Below, one piece after another: positions 37,438-45,546 of a stretch of DNA of 64,000 nt. The stretch's first letter is position 1. Each line of letters begins with the position of its first letter. Under the pieces are notes generated by a model. The model did not search any database. It was given only the letters and a program-made list of their open reading frames with translations, and was not told the DNA's origin. Source of the DNA: Brenneria izadpanahii (GTDB taxonomy: Bacteria; Pseudomonadota; Gammaproteobacteria; Enterobacterales; Enterobacteriaceae); assembly GCF_017569925.1 (NCBI RefSeq), contig NZ_CP050854.1, forward strand, positions 124,001-188,000, given 5' to 3'. The position numbers and the translations under genes are program-made.

Positions 37438-37962
37438 TCATATCCTGAGTGATTTTTTCTCTTTCCCTTGCAATACCTCAATAATAAATTTAATTTTTTT
37501 AATTCTGGATTCGTTTAATACTTCTAAAGTAAATAATTCTGCGTAACTATCTCTTTCAGTACATGGCCCAGACAATAATGGATGTAGCAACTCTTTACAA
37601 CCTTTATTGGAGTTAACTTTTCCCTGACCTAATATGTCCAAAAGTAAACCCTCCAAACACGGCTCGGAACCAATCAGATTTATTCCTGCATTTAATGCGT
37701 TTTGGATGTATTTGGGGGGCCAATGAAGATCAGTGTCAAGTAAAACAACGACAAAATCGTATCCATCACATTTTTTACATGATATTGCATGTGTGATTAC
37801 ATGCTCAGGACCTTTCCCGCCAGCGGTTACAATAGAAACTTTAAATGTACCATTCGAGAAAAGAGATTTCATATGAGAAAGAAAAGCTTTTTCGGCATAT
37901 CCCTCCCCAACTAGTAATAAAGTTTTTCTGATAGAACGGCGTACTATTTTCTTCTTTGCCAT
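37438..37962 (-). CDS. TOPRIM-domain protein, RloB/AriB-like (candidate phage-defence nuclease)
   Basis: A 174-aa protein. TOPRIM-type residues are visible: LLLVGEGYAEKAFL (Glu20, Glu24), VVLLDTD (Asp76, Asp78) and SEPCLEGLLLDIL, which matches the SNPCxExWLL motif of RloB-type proteins. ATG 37962 lies 12 bp after the ATPase stop; a TTG at 37977 is the alternative. It is encoded with an ABC-type ATPase, as RloB is with RloA and AriB with AriA in PARIS. A role in phage defence is inferred from this pairing and the island location. Confidence 0.75.
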   Translation of the reverse strand: MAKKKIVRRSIRKTLLLVGEGYAEKAFLSHMKSLFSNGTFKVSIVTAGGKGPEHVITHAISCKKCDGYDFVVVLLDTDLHWPPKYIQNALNAGINLIGSEPCLEGLLLDILGQGKVNSNKGCKELLHPLLSGPCTERDSYAELFTLEVLNESRIKKIKFIIEVLQGKEKKSLRI

Positions 37963-37973
37963 TTTTAAATCCG

Positions 37974-39197
37974 TCAAATATTGATGTCTGGCACGCCACC
38001 TAATGCACCAGTAATATATTTAGAATAAAGATTGTCTTGGCTTCTCAAACCTTGTATATCATCCAGACGCCAAGCTTCACTGATGCCATTCACTTTTTCG
38101 ACTAAATATACATTATGTTTTTTTAATGATTTTAAAACCTCTGCTGTATGGCAGCTAAAGATGAGTTGCGAAGATAACTTGTTAATTCCATCATTAGCAA
38201 ACATATCCATTAATTCTCTAATCATGTACGGATGTAGATCGCTATCAAGTTCATCGATAACAGCCACACCGCCATAATGTAATGCCGAAATTAATTTATA
38301 AACGAAGTAATAGCATGCTTGAGTGCCAGTAGATTCCATGATAAATGGTATCTCGAATTTTTCACCCTCGTGAGTGTGAATTCCATATGGAAGCACCTTT
38401 TTTTCACTTTCGCCTGTTTTTTTATCAATTATGTCTTCTGTTTTTATTATTATGTCATCTAGACCAAAATCCATTCTCGTTAAGTACTTTTTTGCCTTTG
38501 CGAAAACTTCAGGGTCCTCATTATAACACTCTGTAGCTTTAAGGACTTTTCCATAGTTGAAATTGGATTTACCAAAAACGTTCAAGTTGTTTTCTATGCT
38601 ATAAAAAATATAATGCATAGCATTAGCTATAATGTTGTTGCCTTTTCTTCTAAAGTAAGAAATAGCAGAGGCATTCTGCGGTACTGTTTTTAACTCACTG
38701 AGAGTGAAGTCGTTATCAGCACTTTTGACTTTATATGAATTAGTGGACTCATCGTATTTTCTATAGAAAACAGATGAAAACAGCCTGCTGCTTTTATATT
38801 TTAATTCTTCATGTAATATTCTTTTTTTATTGAATTTTAATAGATACTTAAATTCAACATAATGTATTTTATCTTCAACAGTCTTATTGTCAACAAAGCA
38901 TATTTCAATCTCTGATGGTTCTTTTTTATTACAAATATGCGGATAAATCGGTAGAGAGTCTGAATTATCCATTGATTTGAATGATTCACTACAAAACCAG
39001 CTTAAGAACGCTAAAGGTTTAAGCATGTTTGATTTACCAGAGCCATTAGCACCCATTACAGCCAGTACTTTGGTTATGCGAGTATCGAGCCAAGGCTGGT
39101 CTAATGAGGATACAGAAGAGTTAGCCTTCAAAGTAAGGTCAACTAGCTGCTCATCCTTAAATGAGTAAAAATTTTTGAAACGATACCATTTAATCAT
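37974..39197 (-). CDS. ABC/AAA-type ATPase, RloA/AriA-like
   Basis: A 407-aa SMC/OLD-like ATPase. It starts with a strand-rich KWYRFKNFYSFKDEQLVDL. Walker A is MGANGSGKSN (49-56), the ABC signature is ESTGTQ (288-293), Walker B is VAVIDELDSDLHP (311-323) and the H-loop His350 is in IFSCHTAEVL. The long inserted middle (about 60-280) is less conserved. It has no nuclease domain of its own and forms an operon with the TOPRIM protein. The layout matches two-gene defence systems such as PARIS or RloAB (family knowledge); target and trigger are unknown. Confidence 0.85.
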   Translation of the reverse strand: MIKWYRFKNFYSFKDEQLVDLTLKANSSVSSLDQPWLDTRITKVLAVMGANGSGKSNMLKPLAFLSWFCSESFKSMDNSDSLPIYPHICNKKEPSEIEICFVDNKTVEDKIHYVEFKYLLKFNKKRILHEELKYKSSRLFSSVFYRKYDESTNSYKVKSADNDFTLSELKTVPQNASAISYFRRKGNNIIANAMHYIFYSIENNLNVFGKSNFNYGKVLKATECYNEDPEVFAKAKKYLTRMDFGLDDIIIKTEDIIDKKTGESEKKVLPYGIHTHEGEKFEIPFIMESTGTQACYYFVYKLISALHYGGVAVIDELDSDLHPYMIRELMDMFANDGINKLSSQLIFSCHTAEVLKSLKKHNVYLVEKVNGISEAWRLDDIQGLRSQDNLYSKYITGALGGVPDINI

Positions 39198-40162
39198 ACT
39201 CGACCCATTTAGACATTTTTTTGTTTAATATTGCTTACTATGGCATCTGTGGTTGATGTTGTCCATCACAAGCCTTATACGAATGTAAAAGTTAGTGATC
39301 TCTTGGCATTTTTTGTGCTTTGAGAGTCAAATTGCATAGGGACCAGCTATGCCGAAAGATAACTGCGTCGTCCTCCTTAACCTGGCAGAAGAAGCTGAAC
39401 GCGATGAACAAGTACCTAGATTCTGTTCACTGAACTATATCGGAAGGGTGGTCAGCCAATTTTGATGGCAGCATAGGAAGTACGCCGTTTGCGCGTGGTG
39501 ATGAAGCAGAAGGATTTCTGATCGTAACAACAGTAGCCGATCAGAGTGGCTTGCCCCTATTGATTAATGTTAGGTCCACCTCTCGCCTGAATCCGTTTGC
39601 AGTCCTATGTGCGGCCTTTAGTTACGCCTACTTCATGCCCTGAGCCGACGATGGTAGCAAGTATTACTAACACTACGGTGTGTTAAAACTGGGGTGCAGG
39701 TCATCTTGATACGGTGGTTTTATAAATTTATTCGTAAGCGCTAAGTTTAACTTGATGATTATTAAATAATTTACAAATTTTTTATCGTGCCTTGTGTGGA
39801 CTCCCGCGCTCCCTAACGGATTTCTATGGAATGGAAATCCGTTCAGGAGCCAACAAGCGCAGCGCGTTAGCCGCTTGATATACGGATTTTGGCGCAGTAA
39901 ATTGTCATTGTTACACCGCTGCTGCAAGCAGCACTCCCATGTTGCCACGACCTTCAAGGCAACGCGCAGGACACAATCTGTGTGGTCGACTCCCAACCCG
40001 CCACGCTATCAGTTTGCGGGTGATCGCTGCGGCGATGGTAGCTGACTTATCCCAACCGCCTTAGAGCGGCATCCCGTTTGTTTTTCGTGAAGCAACTACT
40101 TTTTGCATACGCACTGATGCGTACACAACCTTTATAGCTGGCGCAACCGTCTGCGGCCTTTT
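39198..40162. other. Gene-poor stretch of decayed island DNA
   Basis: About 965 bp upstream of the ATPase gene. No intact gene is supported. A 39-codon frame from 39349 (MPKDNCVVLLNLAEEAERDEQ...) and an 83-codon frame at 39794-40045 lack recognisable domains. The latter has a codon pattern and position like leader-region ORFs of enteric satellite elements, but I cannot support it as a gene. Confidence 0.4.
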
Positions 40163-40236
40163 GCTGCCTCAGAGAATGCATCCATGAGGCAGCGGCGTCA
40201 CTTCATACGGCGCAAAGCCGTTGCAAGTGACGCCGC
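40163..40236. other. Two consecutive strong hairpins
   Basis: GCTGCCTCA (40163-40171) pairs with TGAGGCAGC (40185-40193). GCGGCGTCACTT (40192-40203) pairs with AAGTGACGCCGC (40225-40236), with an inner CGGC/GCCG stem in its loop. Neither is followed by a T-run. They sit just upstream of the duplicated leader sequence, so they may be structured leader RNA or protein-binding DNA. Confidence 0.6.
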
Positions 40237-40241
40237 TAACG

Positions 40242-40380
40242 ATCTCTGCGCAACCCTCACGCCACAGTGCTTTCCGGCGTGCCCTGTCATCTGACGCACA
40301 TTTTCTGCGTCAATTCTCATCAACCCACTTATCAGAGGAGGACTGAACCGATACCTGAGGCAGGCTTTCAGCCTGAGGGG
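40242..40380 (+). repeat. Integrase leader sequence, second copy
   Basis: A near-identical partner of 35841-35980. It lies about 170 bp upstream of the integrase remnant starting at 40551, with a GC-rich inverted-repeat stretch (CGCTCCGGCGCGCA...TGCGCCGGAG) in between. Duplication in both halves of the region supports two related islands. Confidence 0.8.
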
Positions 40381-40550
40381 ATTACCCTGCTGATGCAGGC
40401 GGCTGCACCGAGTGCATAACCGATATCCCCGTCATACCTCAACCGCTGCCGCTCCGGCGCGCAGGTATTGTTCAGCGCGGCACGGTAAATCCGTGTCGTA
40501 AATCGCCGTGCGCCGGAGAACAGAGGTTATTGAGGATGAGGGGATAGCAT

Positions 40551-40713
40551 ATGTCACGATTAAGCCGGGAGATGCAAACGCTAGTCCGACAGGCTGGCGG
40601 CAGCCATACCCGGTTTCAGCAACCGGGAAGCCAGCTCGCTGGTGTCGATGGATTTAGGGCATGGAGACGGGCGCGGGCGGTATGTGCAGCAGGTCTACGG
40701 CAGAACGGCGTAG
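40551..40713 (+). pseudogene. Integrase (phage_integr_N/Integrase_1-like) with large internal deletion
   Basis: The start MSRLSREMQTLVRQAGGS is the hallmark N-terminus of the island integrase-like proteins carrying the SAM-like N-domain. After about 23 codons homology ends. In another frame, DLGHGDGRGRYVQQVYGRTA followed by TAG at 40711 is the C-terminal end of the same family. The catalytic middle (roughly 270 codons) is gone. Confidence 0.75.
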
Positions 40714-40794
40714 GCCCTTTCCCCTGGCTGGCCCATCAGTTCACGTTCTTCAGGTAACCCCGCCAGCCAGGGAAAAAGATCAGATTGGCGCTGA

Positions 40795-41000
40795 GGTGGG
40801 GAATTAAGTGTTACTTATGTGGTACTGGTGGGGGAACCCGGCCCAAAAAAACCGGGTTCCCCCACTATCCACGTATATAGCGGAGTCAGGTGGGGAGAAT
40901 GACCAAAAACCGCATGCTGACGGGGTTGAATGCCAGATCGCCGTTTTCTGGTGGGGGAAAACACGATCCGTCTGCAAGTCGGGTGAAAATGGGGGAAGTC
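40795..41000. other. G-rich reiterated motif and 14-bp perfect hairpin
   Basis: GTGGGGGAACCCGG (40828-40841) pairs perfectly with 40852-40865 around a 10-nt loop. The motif GGTGGGG(G)A recurs in the same orientation at 40795, 40827, 40889 and 40950, with a variant TGGGGGAA at 40989. The hairpin has no trailing T-run. It could be protein-binding iterons or an origin-like element; the function is not shown. Confidence 0.45.
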
Positions 41001-41262
41001 AGGCGGATCTTTTTCTGATCTGCTTGTGGCGTTCAATCAGGTTGCCTTCTTCATCGAAGTAGCGGCTCGGCCAGATCTCCGACGGATGAATACCTAATGC
41101 CTCCGCGATCAGAAATTCGCCTTTCGGCCACGGGCGGGTAAGCACGTTCGCCAGAGTTGAAGAGCTTAATCCTGCCTGTCGGGATACCGCTGCCATCGTT
41201 ATCTTTTTCTTGTGTAACGAGGCAATTATGTCTGCCGGATGCATATCAATTTTGTTAGTCAT
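40999..41262 (-). CDS. Ner/Nlp-like winged-helix regulator
   Basis: An 87-aa DNA-binding protein of the Mu Ner / E. coli Nlp (SfsB) type: MHPADIIASLHKKKITMAAVSRQAGLSSSTLANVL, followed by the family signature RPWPKGEFLIAEALGIHPSEIWPSRY. It is divergent from the XRE gene at 41384, across the operator at 41307-41325. Such proteins usually act as early repressors in mobile elements. Confidence 0.9.
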   Translation of the reverse strand: MTNKIDMHPADIIASLHKKKITMAAVSRQAGLSSSTLANVLTRPWPKGEFLIAEALGIHPSEIWPSRYFDEEGNLIERHKQIRKRSA

Positions 41263-41306
41263 GCTCCCTCCTTGCTCGTAGAGACAGAATAATTTTCCAA
41301 CACCAA

Positions 41307-41325
41307 TACTAAGTAATACTTAGTA
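41307..41325. promoter_or_regulatory. 19-bp perfect palindromic operator
   Basis: TACTAAGTA-A-TACTTAGTA. It lies between the divergent Ner-like and first XRE genes. A near-identical element (41700-41716) precedes the second XRE gene, so it is probably the XRE protein binding site. Confidence 0.75.
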
Positions 41326-41383
41326 CATTTTCAACAGGCAGACATGAAAATCACCGCTGGTTATCCAGTCGGTCGGGATTCTC

Positions 41384-41647
41384 ATGCTGCCATATCGTTT
41401 GAAGGAAGCCAGATTAAAAGCCGGTTTATCGCAGCAGCAGCTTGGTGTGCTCGCCGGTATCGATGAGGCGACGGCCAGCGCACGGATGAATCAATATGAG
41501 CGCGGCGTGCATACTCCTGATTTTGAACTGGTGTGCAGGTTAGCCGCTGTGTTGAATACCCCTGCCAGTTATTTTTACACTGTTGAAGATGATTTAGCGG
41601 AAATCATCCTTACTTACGCCAGCCAGAAAAATACCGACGCTTTTTAA
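41384..41647 (+). CDS. XRE-family HTH regulator (copy 1)
   Basis: An 87-aa Cro/CI-type regulator: RLKEARLKAGLSQQQLGVLAGIDEATASARMNQYERG is the HTH (residues 4-40), followed by VHTPDFELVCRLAAVLNTPASYFYT. It is nearly identical to the product of 41777-42028; the two arose by tandem duplication with their promoters. The ATG at 41384 is the same as in copy 2 (CTCATGCTGCC context). Confidence 0.9.
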   Translation: MLPYRLKEARLKAGLSQQQLGVLAGIDEATASARMNQYERGVHTPDFELVCRLAAVLNTPASYFYTVEDDLAEIILTYASQKNTDAF

Positions 41648-41699
41648 ATCTCCCTCTTTCTGGATTTAAGCAATAAAAACGCGTAGTTGAGAAAGCATC

Positions 41700-41716
41700 A
41701 CTAAGTAATGCTTAGT
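41700..41716. promoter_or_regulatory. Operator of the second XRE gene
   Basis: ACTAAGTAATGCTTAGT, a one-mismatch version of the palindrome at 41307-41325, at a similar distance before the XRE start codon (61 bp here versus 59 bp). Confidence 0.7.
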
Positions 41717-41776
41717 ATATTTTCAATAGGTTAGCGTGAAAACTACGGCTTACATATCGTGTAAGTCGGGATCCTC

Positions 41777-42028
41777 ATGCTGCCACATCGTTTAAAAGAA
41801 GCCAGACTAAGAGCGGGCCTGTCGCAACAGCGGCTTGGGGTTCTGGCGGGTATTGATGAAGCCACGGCCAGCGCGCGGATGAACCAATATGAGCGCGGTG
41901 TGCATACGCCTGATTTTGATCTTGCCTGCCGACTGGCGGCGGTGCTTGATGTTCCTGCCTGCTATTTTTATACCGTCGAAGACGATCTTGCCGAAATTAT
42001 TCTGAATTATCACCCTACGAAAAAATAG
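41777..42028 (+). CDS. XRE-family HTH regulator (copy 2)
   Basis: An 83-aa paralogue of the preceding gene, about 85% identical by eye (LKEARLRAGLSQQRLGVLAGIDEATASARMNQYERG). It differs mainly at the C-terminus (NYHPTKK versus TYASQKNTDAF). Its last 19 bp overlap the 3' end of the convergent integrase gene. Confidence 0.9.
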   Translation: MLPHRLKEARLRAGLSQQRLGVLAGIDEATASARMNQYERGVHTPDFDLACRLAAVLDVPACYFYTVEDDLAEIILNYHPTKK

Positions 42029-43206
42029 CGCTTGTCTACGTTATTGCTCTGTTCGTTCGAAACGCTGTGCAGCTCGTCGTTCTCAATAATCGGCTTAACG
42101 AGCTCTGCCAGTTTACAATGCGCTTCTCGCCGCTCCTCAAAGTAATCATACCGATCGTAAATGCCTTCAACGCCTTTCTGCTTATGATTAAGGCACCGTT
42201 CGGCGACATAACCCGGAACGCCTAACGCGGCCAGCAGGCTGCGGCAGGTGCGGCGCAGGTCGTGTACGGTGAACGGTTCAAGTTCACCCATGCGGTTGGG
42301 CGGTTGAATTTTTCTTCCCGGTTCGCGGCCGAAAAGTTTGGCGATCGCCCGGTTGAGGGTATCGCTGCCCATATGCGGCGAACCGCTGGCCCGGCGGTTG
42401 GGGAATACATATGCTGAACCGCAGGCGCGTATCTTCAATTCCCGCAGCCATTCCAGCGCCAGCGGGGGTAGGGGAATGACGATAGCGACGCCCGATTTGC
42501 TCCTTGTCGCAGGCAGTTCCCACGTTGCGTCTTCGAGGGAAAATTCATCCCATTGGGCTTCGGTCAGTTCGCTTTTGCGTACGCCAAGCACGATCAGTAA
42601 TGCGCAAGCCAGATAGTTATCGCGAGTGAAGCTGTCGCTCTGGTTGCGGAATACCTGAAAAACCTGCGTCAACTCTTCCAGACTCAACGCCCGATCGCGG
42701 CTTTTTTCAATGCCGCCCGCATCATCCACCTTGAATGCCGCCGCCGGGTTATGGACAAGAAGCCCAAGTTTTATGCCGTGATTAAACAGTTGTTTCAGGT
42801 ACATCAGCGCATCGTTGGCGGTGCAGGGCCTGCCGCTGGCGGTGATTTGCTGGATGATGGCGCGTATGTCCAGTGGTGTGACCTTGCCTAACGCCTGTTC
42901 TCCAATGTGTGGCGCGATCTCTCTGGCGAAGATCCGCTGTGGGATATGCGGGTGCTTAAGGCGTCGTACCAAATCCTGTTTCCAGTCGTTAAACAGATCG
43001 TTGACGGTATGGATTCTGGCGGGGCGATTGCGTTTACGTTCGGCGATGGGATCGTCGCCTTTCCTGACCTTCCTGCGGGCGTCTTCGGCCTGAGAGCGGG
43101 CTTCCGCCAGCGACAGATCGGACGGTTTGCCCAGCGTGAGCGAACGGCGTTTGGCGTTCAGGGTATAGCGCAGCATCCAGTAAGGTTCGCCGCGCTGCGG
43201 CAGCAT
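42010..43206 (-). CDS. Tyrosine recombinase (P4-type island integrase), start disrupted
   Basis: At least 398 aa. Catalytic signature: Arg in GVRKSELTEAQWDE, HDLRRTCRSLLAALG, His in CLNHKQKG and Tyr in IYDRYDY. The N-terminal arm-binding domain is incomplete in the ATG-43206 frame. Upstream codons in the same frame encode GKSAVKTIQSILKAGRPGRY, but no start codon exists there. The natural ATG at 43292, behind AGGGAGG, is in another frame, consistent with loss of one base just after it. Integration specificity for the yicC 3' end is inferred from its position beside the attachment repeat. Confidence 0.88.
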   Translation of the reverse strand: MLPQRGEPYWMLRYTLNAKRRSLTLGKPSDLSLAEARSQAEDARRKVRKGDDPIAERKRNRPARIHTVNDLFNDWKQDLVRRLKHPHIPQRIFAREIAPHIGEQALGKVTPLDIRAIIQQITASGRPCTANDALMYLKQLFNHGIKLGLLVHNPAAAFKVDDAGGIEKSRDRALSLEELTQVFQVFRNQSDSFTRDNYLACALLIVLGVRKSELTEAQWDEFSLEDATWELPATRSKSGVAIVIPLPPLALEWLRELKIRACGSAYVFPNRRASGSPHMGSDTLNRAIAKLFGREPGRKIQPPNRMGELEPFTVHDLRRTCRSLLAALGVPGYVAERCLNHKQKGVEGIYDRYDYFEERREAHCKLAELVKPIIENDELHSVSNEQSNNVDKRYFFVG

Positions 43207-43339
43207 CAGGTATAGCCCCTGACCGTCGTTGTATCGTCCGGGACGGCCCGCTTTCAGGATGGACTGTATGGTTTTAACGGCAGATTTCCCATGCCCTGCC
43301 TCCCTAAGGTCTTCCGCCAGCGCCCGTCAGTCGTGGCCT

Positions 43340-43458
43340 GCGCGAAAAAGTGGGTAGTACATAGGTTATAAAACGAACATTTTGGCTTGTAAAGCGATTG
43401 TACTACCCAATGTACTACCCACTTGGCAGTGGATTTCGATGGATTTGGGTAGTACGCG
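43340..43458. promoter_or_regulatory. Integrase promoter region with arm-type repeat motifs
   Basis: GGGTAGTAC or its complement GTACTACCC occurs at 43352-43360, 43401-43408, 43413-43420 and 43447-43455. The same motif flanks the left attachment site (36622-36630, 36796-36803, 36808-36815) and the 30-kb remnant (30092-30099). Such repeats beside att are typical integrase arm sites. Confidence 0.6.
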
Positions 43459-43551
43459 GTAGACGTTGATGGCAACAAAAACGCCCTGAAAACAGGGCGT
43501 TGTGGCAGTCGGTGGAACAGGGTGGAAATTATTCGATATTTTGGATCTGTT
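43459..43551. repeat. Attachment-site direct repeat, right copy (attR)
   Basis: A 93-bp perfect copy of 36634-36726. The right 23 bp are the end of yicC and the rest is its terminator region. Because the repeat restores the yicC 3' end, insertion leaves yicC intact. Confidence 0.9.
43475..43501 (-). terminator. yicC terminator
   Basis: On the minus strand, AACGCCCTG-TTTT-CAGGGCGTT followed by TTTGTTG: a classic intrinsic terminator 27 bp after the yicC stop. It is duplicated at 36650-36676. Confidence 0.85.
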
Positions 43552-44392
43552 CCCGCATCTGTTCGATAAGAACTTTCAGTTCGATGGCGGAGGCGGTGAC
43601 GTCGGCGTTGATGGATTTAGACGCCAGCGTGTTTGATTCGCGGTTGAACTCCTGCATCATAAAGTCCAGCCGGCGGCCTACGGCTTCCTCTTTCTTCAGG
43701 ATTTTATAGGTTTCCGCCACGTGCGCTTCCAGGCGATCGAGCTCTTCCGCGACGTCGATGCGCTGAGCCATGATGACCAGTTCCTGCTCCAGCCGGTTAT
43801 TCTCCAACTGAACCTGCGCCTCTTCCAGTTTGCTGAGCAGCCGTTCCCGTTGCCACTGCAGGATGTTCGGCATCTGCGTGCGGACTTTGGCGACTTCGGC
43901 GCTGACGCCGGCCAGCCGTTGTTCAATCAGCGTTTTTAAGGCATTGCCTTCGCTTTCCCGCGCGCTGATGAAATCATCCAGCGTGCGGTCCAATGCTTGT
44001 AACAACTCGGCGCTGATGGCATCCAGATCCTGTTCTTCCGCCGCCATCACTCCGGGCCAGCGCAGGATATCAACCGGATTGATTTCCCCTTCGTCGCTTT
44101 GCATTTTTACCCAGTTGGCGGCGTTAACCAGTTGTTTGGCCAGGTTTTCATTCAGAATCAGCGAGCTTTGCGCCCGCGGATCAAGATCAAAACGCAGGTT
44201 GCATTCAATTTTGCCGCGGGTCAAACGGGTGCGGATACGATCGCGGATAACCGGCTCCAGACTGCGAAACTGCTCTGGCAAACGGATGTAGGTTTCCAGA
44301 TAGCGTTGGTTTACTGAACGCAGTTCCCAGGCTGCGCTGCCCCAGTCACCCTTGACTTCTCGTCGGGCGTAAGCGGTCATACTGCGAATCAT
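43529..44392 (-). CDS. yicC: YicC family endoribonuclease
   Basis: 287 aa, the same length as E. coli YicC, starting MIRSMTAYARREV (ATG 44392; the frame extends to 44413). The YicC_N domain (SVNQRYLETYIRLPEQFRSLEP) is followed by a C-terminal DUF1732 domain ending LKEEA-like KKEEAVGRRLDFMMQEFNRESNTLASKS. The family is reported as RNases acting on small RNAs. Its 3' end is the island attachment site. In many enterics rph lies next to it; here 19 kb of peptide-uptake genes separate them. Confidence 0.95.
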   Translation of the reverse strand: MIRSMTAYARREVKGDWGSAAWELRSVNQRYLETYIRLPEQFRSLEPVIRDRIRTRLTRGKIECNLRFDLDPRAQSSLILNENLAKQLVNAANWVKMQSDEGEINPVDILRWPGVMAAEEQDLDAISAELLQALDRTLDDFISARESEGNALKTLIEQRLAGVSAEVAKVRTQMPNILQWQRERLLSKLEEAQVQLENNRLEQELVIMAQRIDVAEELDRLEAHVAETYKILKKEEAVGRRLDFMMQEFNRESNTLASKSINADVTASAIELKVLIEQMREQIQNIE

Positions 44393-44509
44393 TGGTGCAT
44401 ACCTGTAAAGCAAATGATGGAGGGATTATAACGTTGTGTCTCTGGGCAGGGTAGAACAAAATCGACGGGCCGCCAGAGCGGGACTCAATACCATCTGTGT
44501 AATTGCGGG

Positions 44510-45418
44510 CTATGCCGCATGCAATAGCGCTTCGTACTGCTTGGCGATCTCCCGGCATTTATTTTTCATCATCTGTTTTAGCTGCAATGTTGCCCGCGAC
44601 TGCGGATTATCCCGCCGGCTAATCAGCGTCACTTCGAACGGTAACGGCTGGTCGATAGGGACGATTTTAAGCAGATCGGCATAACGGCAGGCGGTAAAAA
44701 GGTCGACCACGCCGACGCCGCCGCCGGCCAATACCATATCGGCAATCACCGAGTAGGTCTTGATGTACAGCGAGGACGCCGGTTTTAGATCCCGATCGCG
44801 CAACGCCCGGTGCAATACCTGTCCGAGCGGATCCTGATGTTGCATCATCAATAGATTGTTCGAACACAGCCATTCCAGCGATACGGGGCCGGTTACCGGG
44901 CTGTCTTTCGGCAGCAGCGCCACCATGGAAGACTGAAACAACGGTTCCGCCAGCAATGCCGTAGGCACCTGCTGACCGAAAACCAGGGCGAAATCCAGCT
45001 GATCTTGCAGGATATTCAGGCAAAGGGTGCTGAAGTGCTCCGTTACCAGCTCCACATCGATCCGCGTTTCCTGTTTATGAAACTCCACCAGAGCGGGGAC
45101 GACAATCATCTGCCCAAACGCATGCGCGGCGCCAAGGCGGACGGATTGCTCTTTGCCGGTTTTGATCTGTTCAGTCAATGTGCTGATGGTTTGCAGATGC
45201 TTATACAACTCTTGAACTTGGGGGATCAGACGGCGGCCTTCTTTCGTGGCGATCATGCCTTGCGTATGCCGTTCAAACAGCGCGAAACCGAGCTGCTGTT
45301 CCGCGTGATTGAGCACCCGGCTGACGTTAGGTTGGGAAACATTCAACAAGCGAGCGGCGCCGCTGATGGTTCCCGCTTGCACGATAGCCTGAAAAATTTC
45401 AATGTGTCGTAAACGCAT
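44510..45418 (-). CDS. LysR-family transcriptional regulator
   Basis: A 302-aa LysR protein starting MRLRHIEIFQAIVQAGTISG at ATG 45418 (frame open to 45499). The HTH is TISGAARLLNVSQPNVSRVLN. The effector domain includes MIVVPALVEFHKQ. It lies 128 bp downstream of the M19 dipeptidase gene on the same strand and next to the D-peptide uptake operons, so it is a candidate regulator for them. Confidence 0.9.
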   Translation of the reverse strand: MRLRHIEIFQAIVQAGTISGAARLLNVSQPNVSRVLNHAEQQLGFALFERHTQGMIATKEGRRLIPQVQELYKHLQTISTLTEQIKTGKEQSVRLGAAHAFGQMIVVPALVEFHKQETRIDVELVTEHFSTLCLNILQDQLDFALVFGQQVPTALLAEPLFQSSMVALLPKDSPVTGPVSLEWLCSNNLLMMQHQDPLGQVLHRALRDRDLKPASSLYIKTYSVIADMVLAGGGVGVVDLFTACRYADLLKIVPIDQPLPFEVTLISRRDNPQSRATLQLKQMMKNKCREIAKQYEALLHAA

Positions 45419-45546
45419 GGGAGTACGCCCCGTGTATCTTTTGGGTGGTTGTTGCACCGTCAGGCACAACGTTGTCGGCAATATATATGCAATATCCACG
45501 CCATACAGCAGGGGTCATACTCCCTTTGCGGTGCTGAATTTTTAAA

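Noticed and set aside
39794..40045. An 83-codon plus-strand frame in the gene-poor island stretch
   Set aside because: It has no convincing ribosome site or domain; kept only as part of the gap description.
43254..43478. A 74-codon minus-strand frame between integrase and yicC
   Set aside because: It spans the integrase promoter and part of the attachment repeat; its last part is the out-of-frame start of the integrase.
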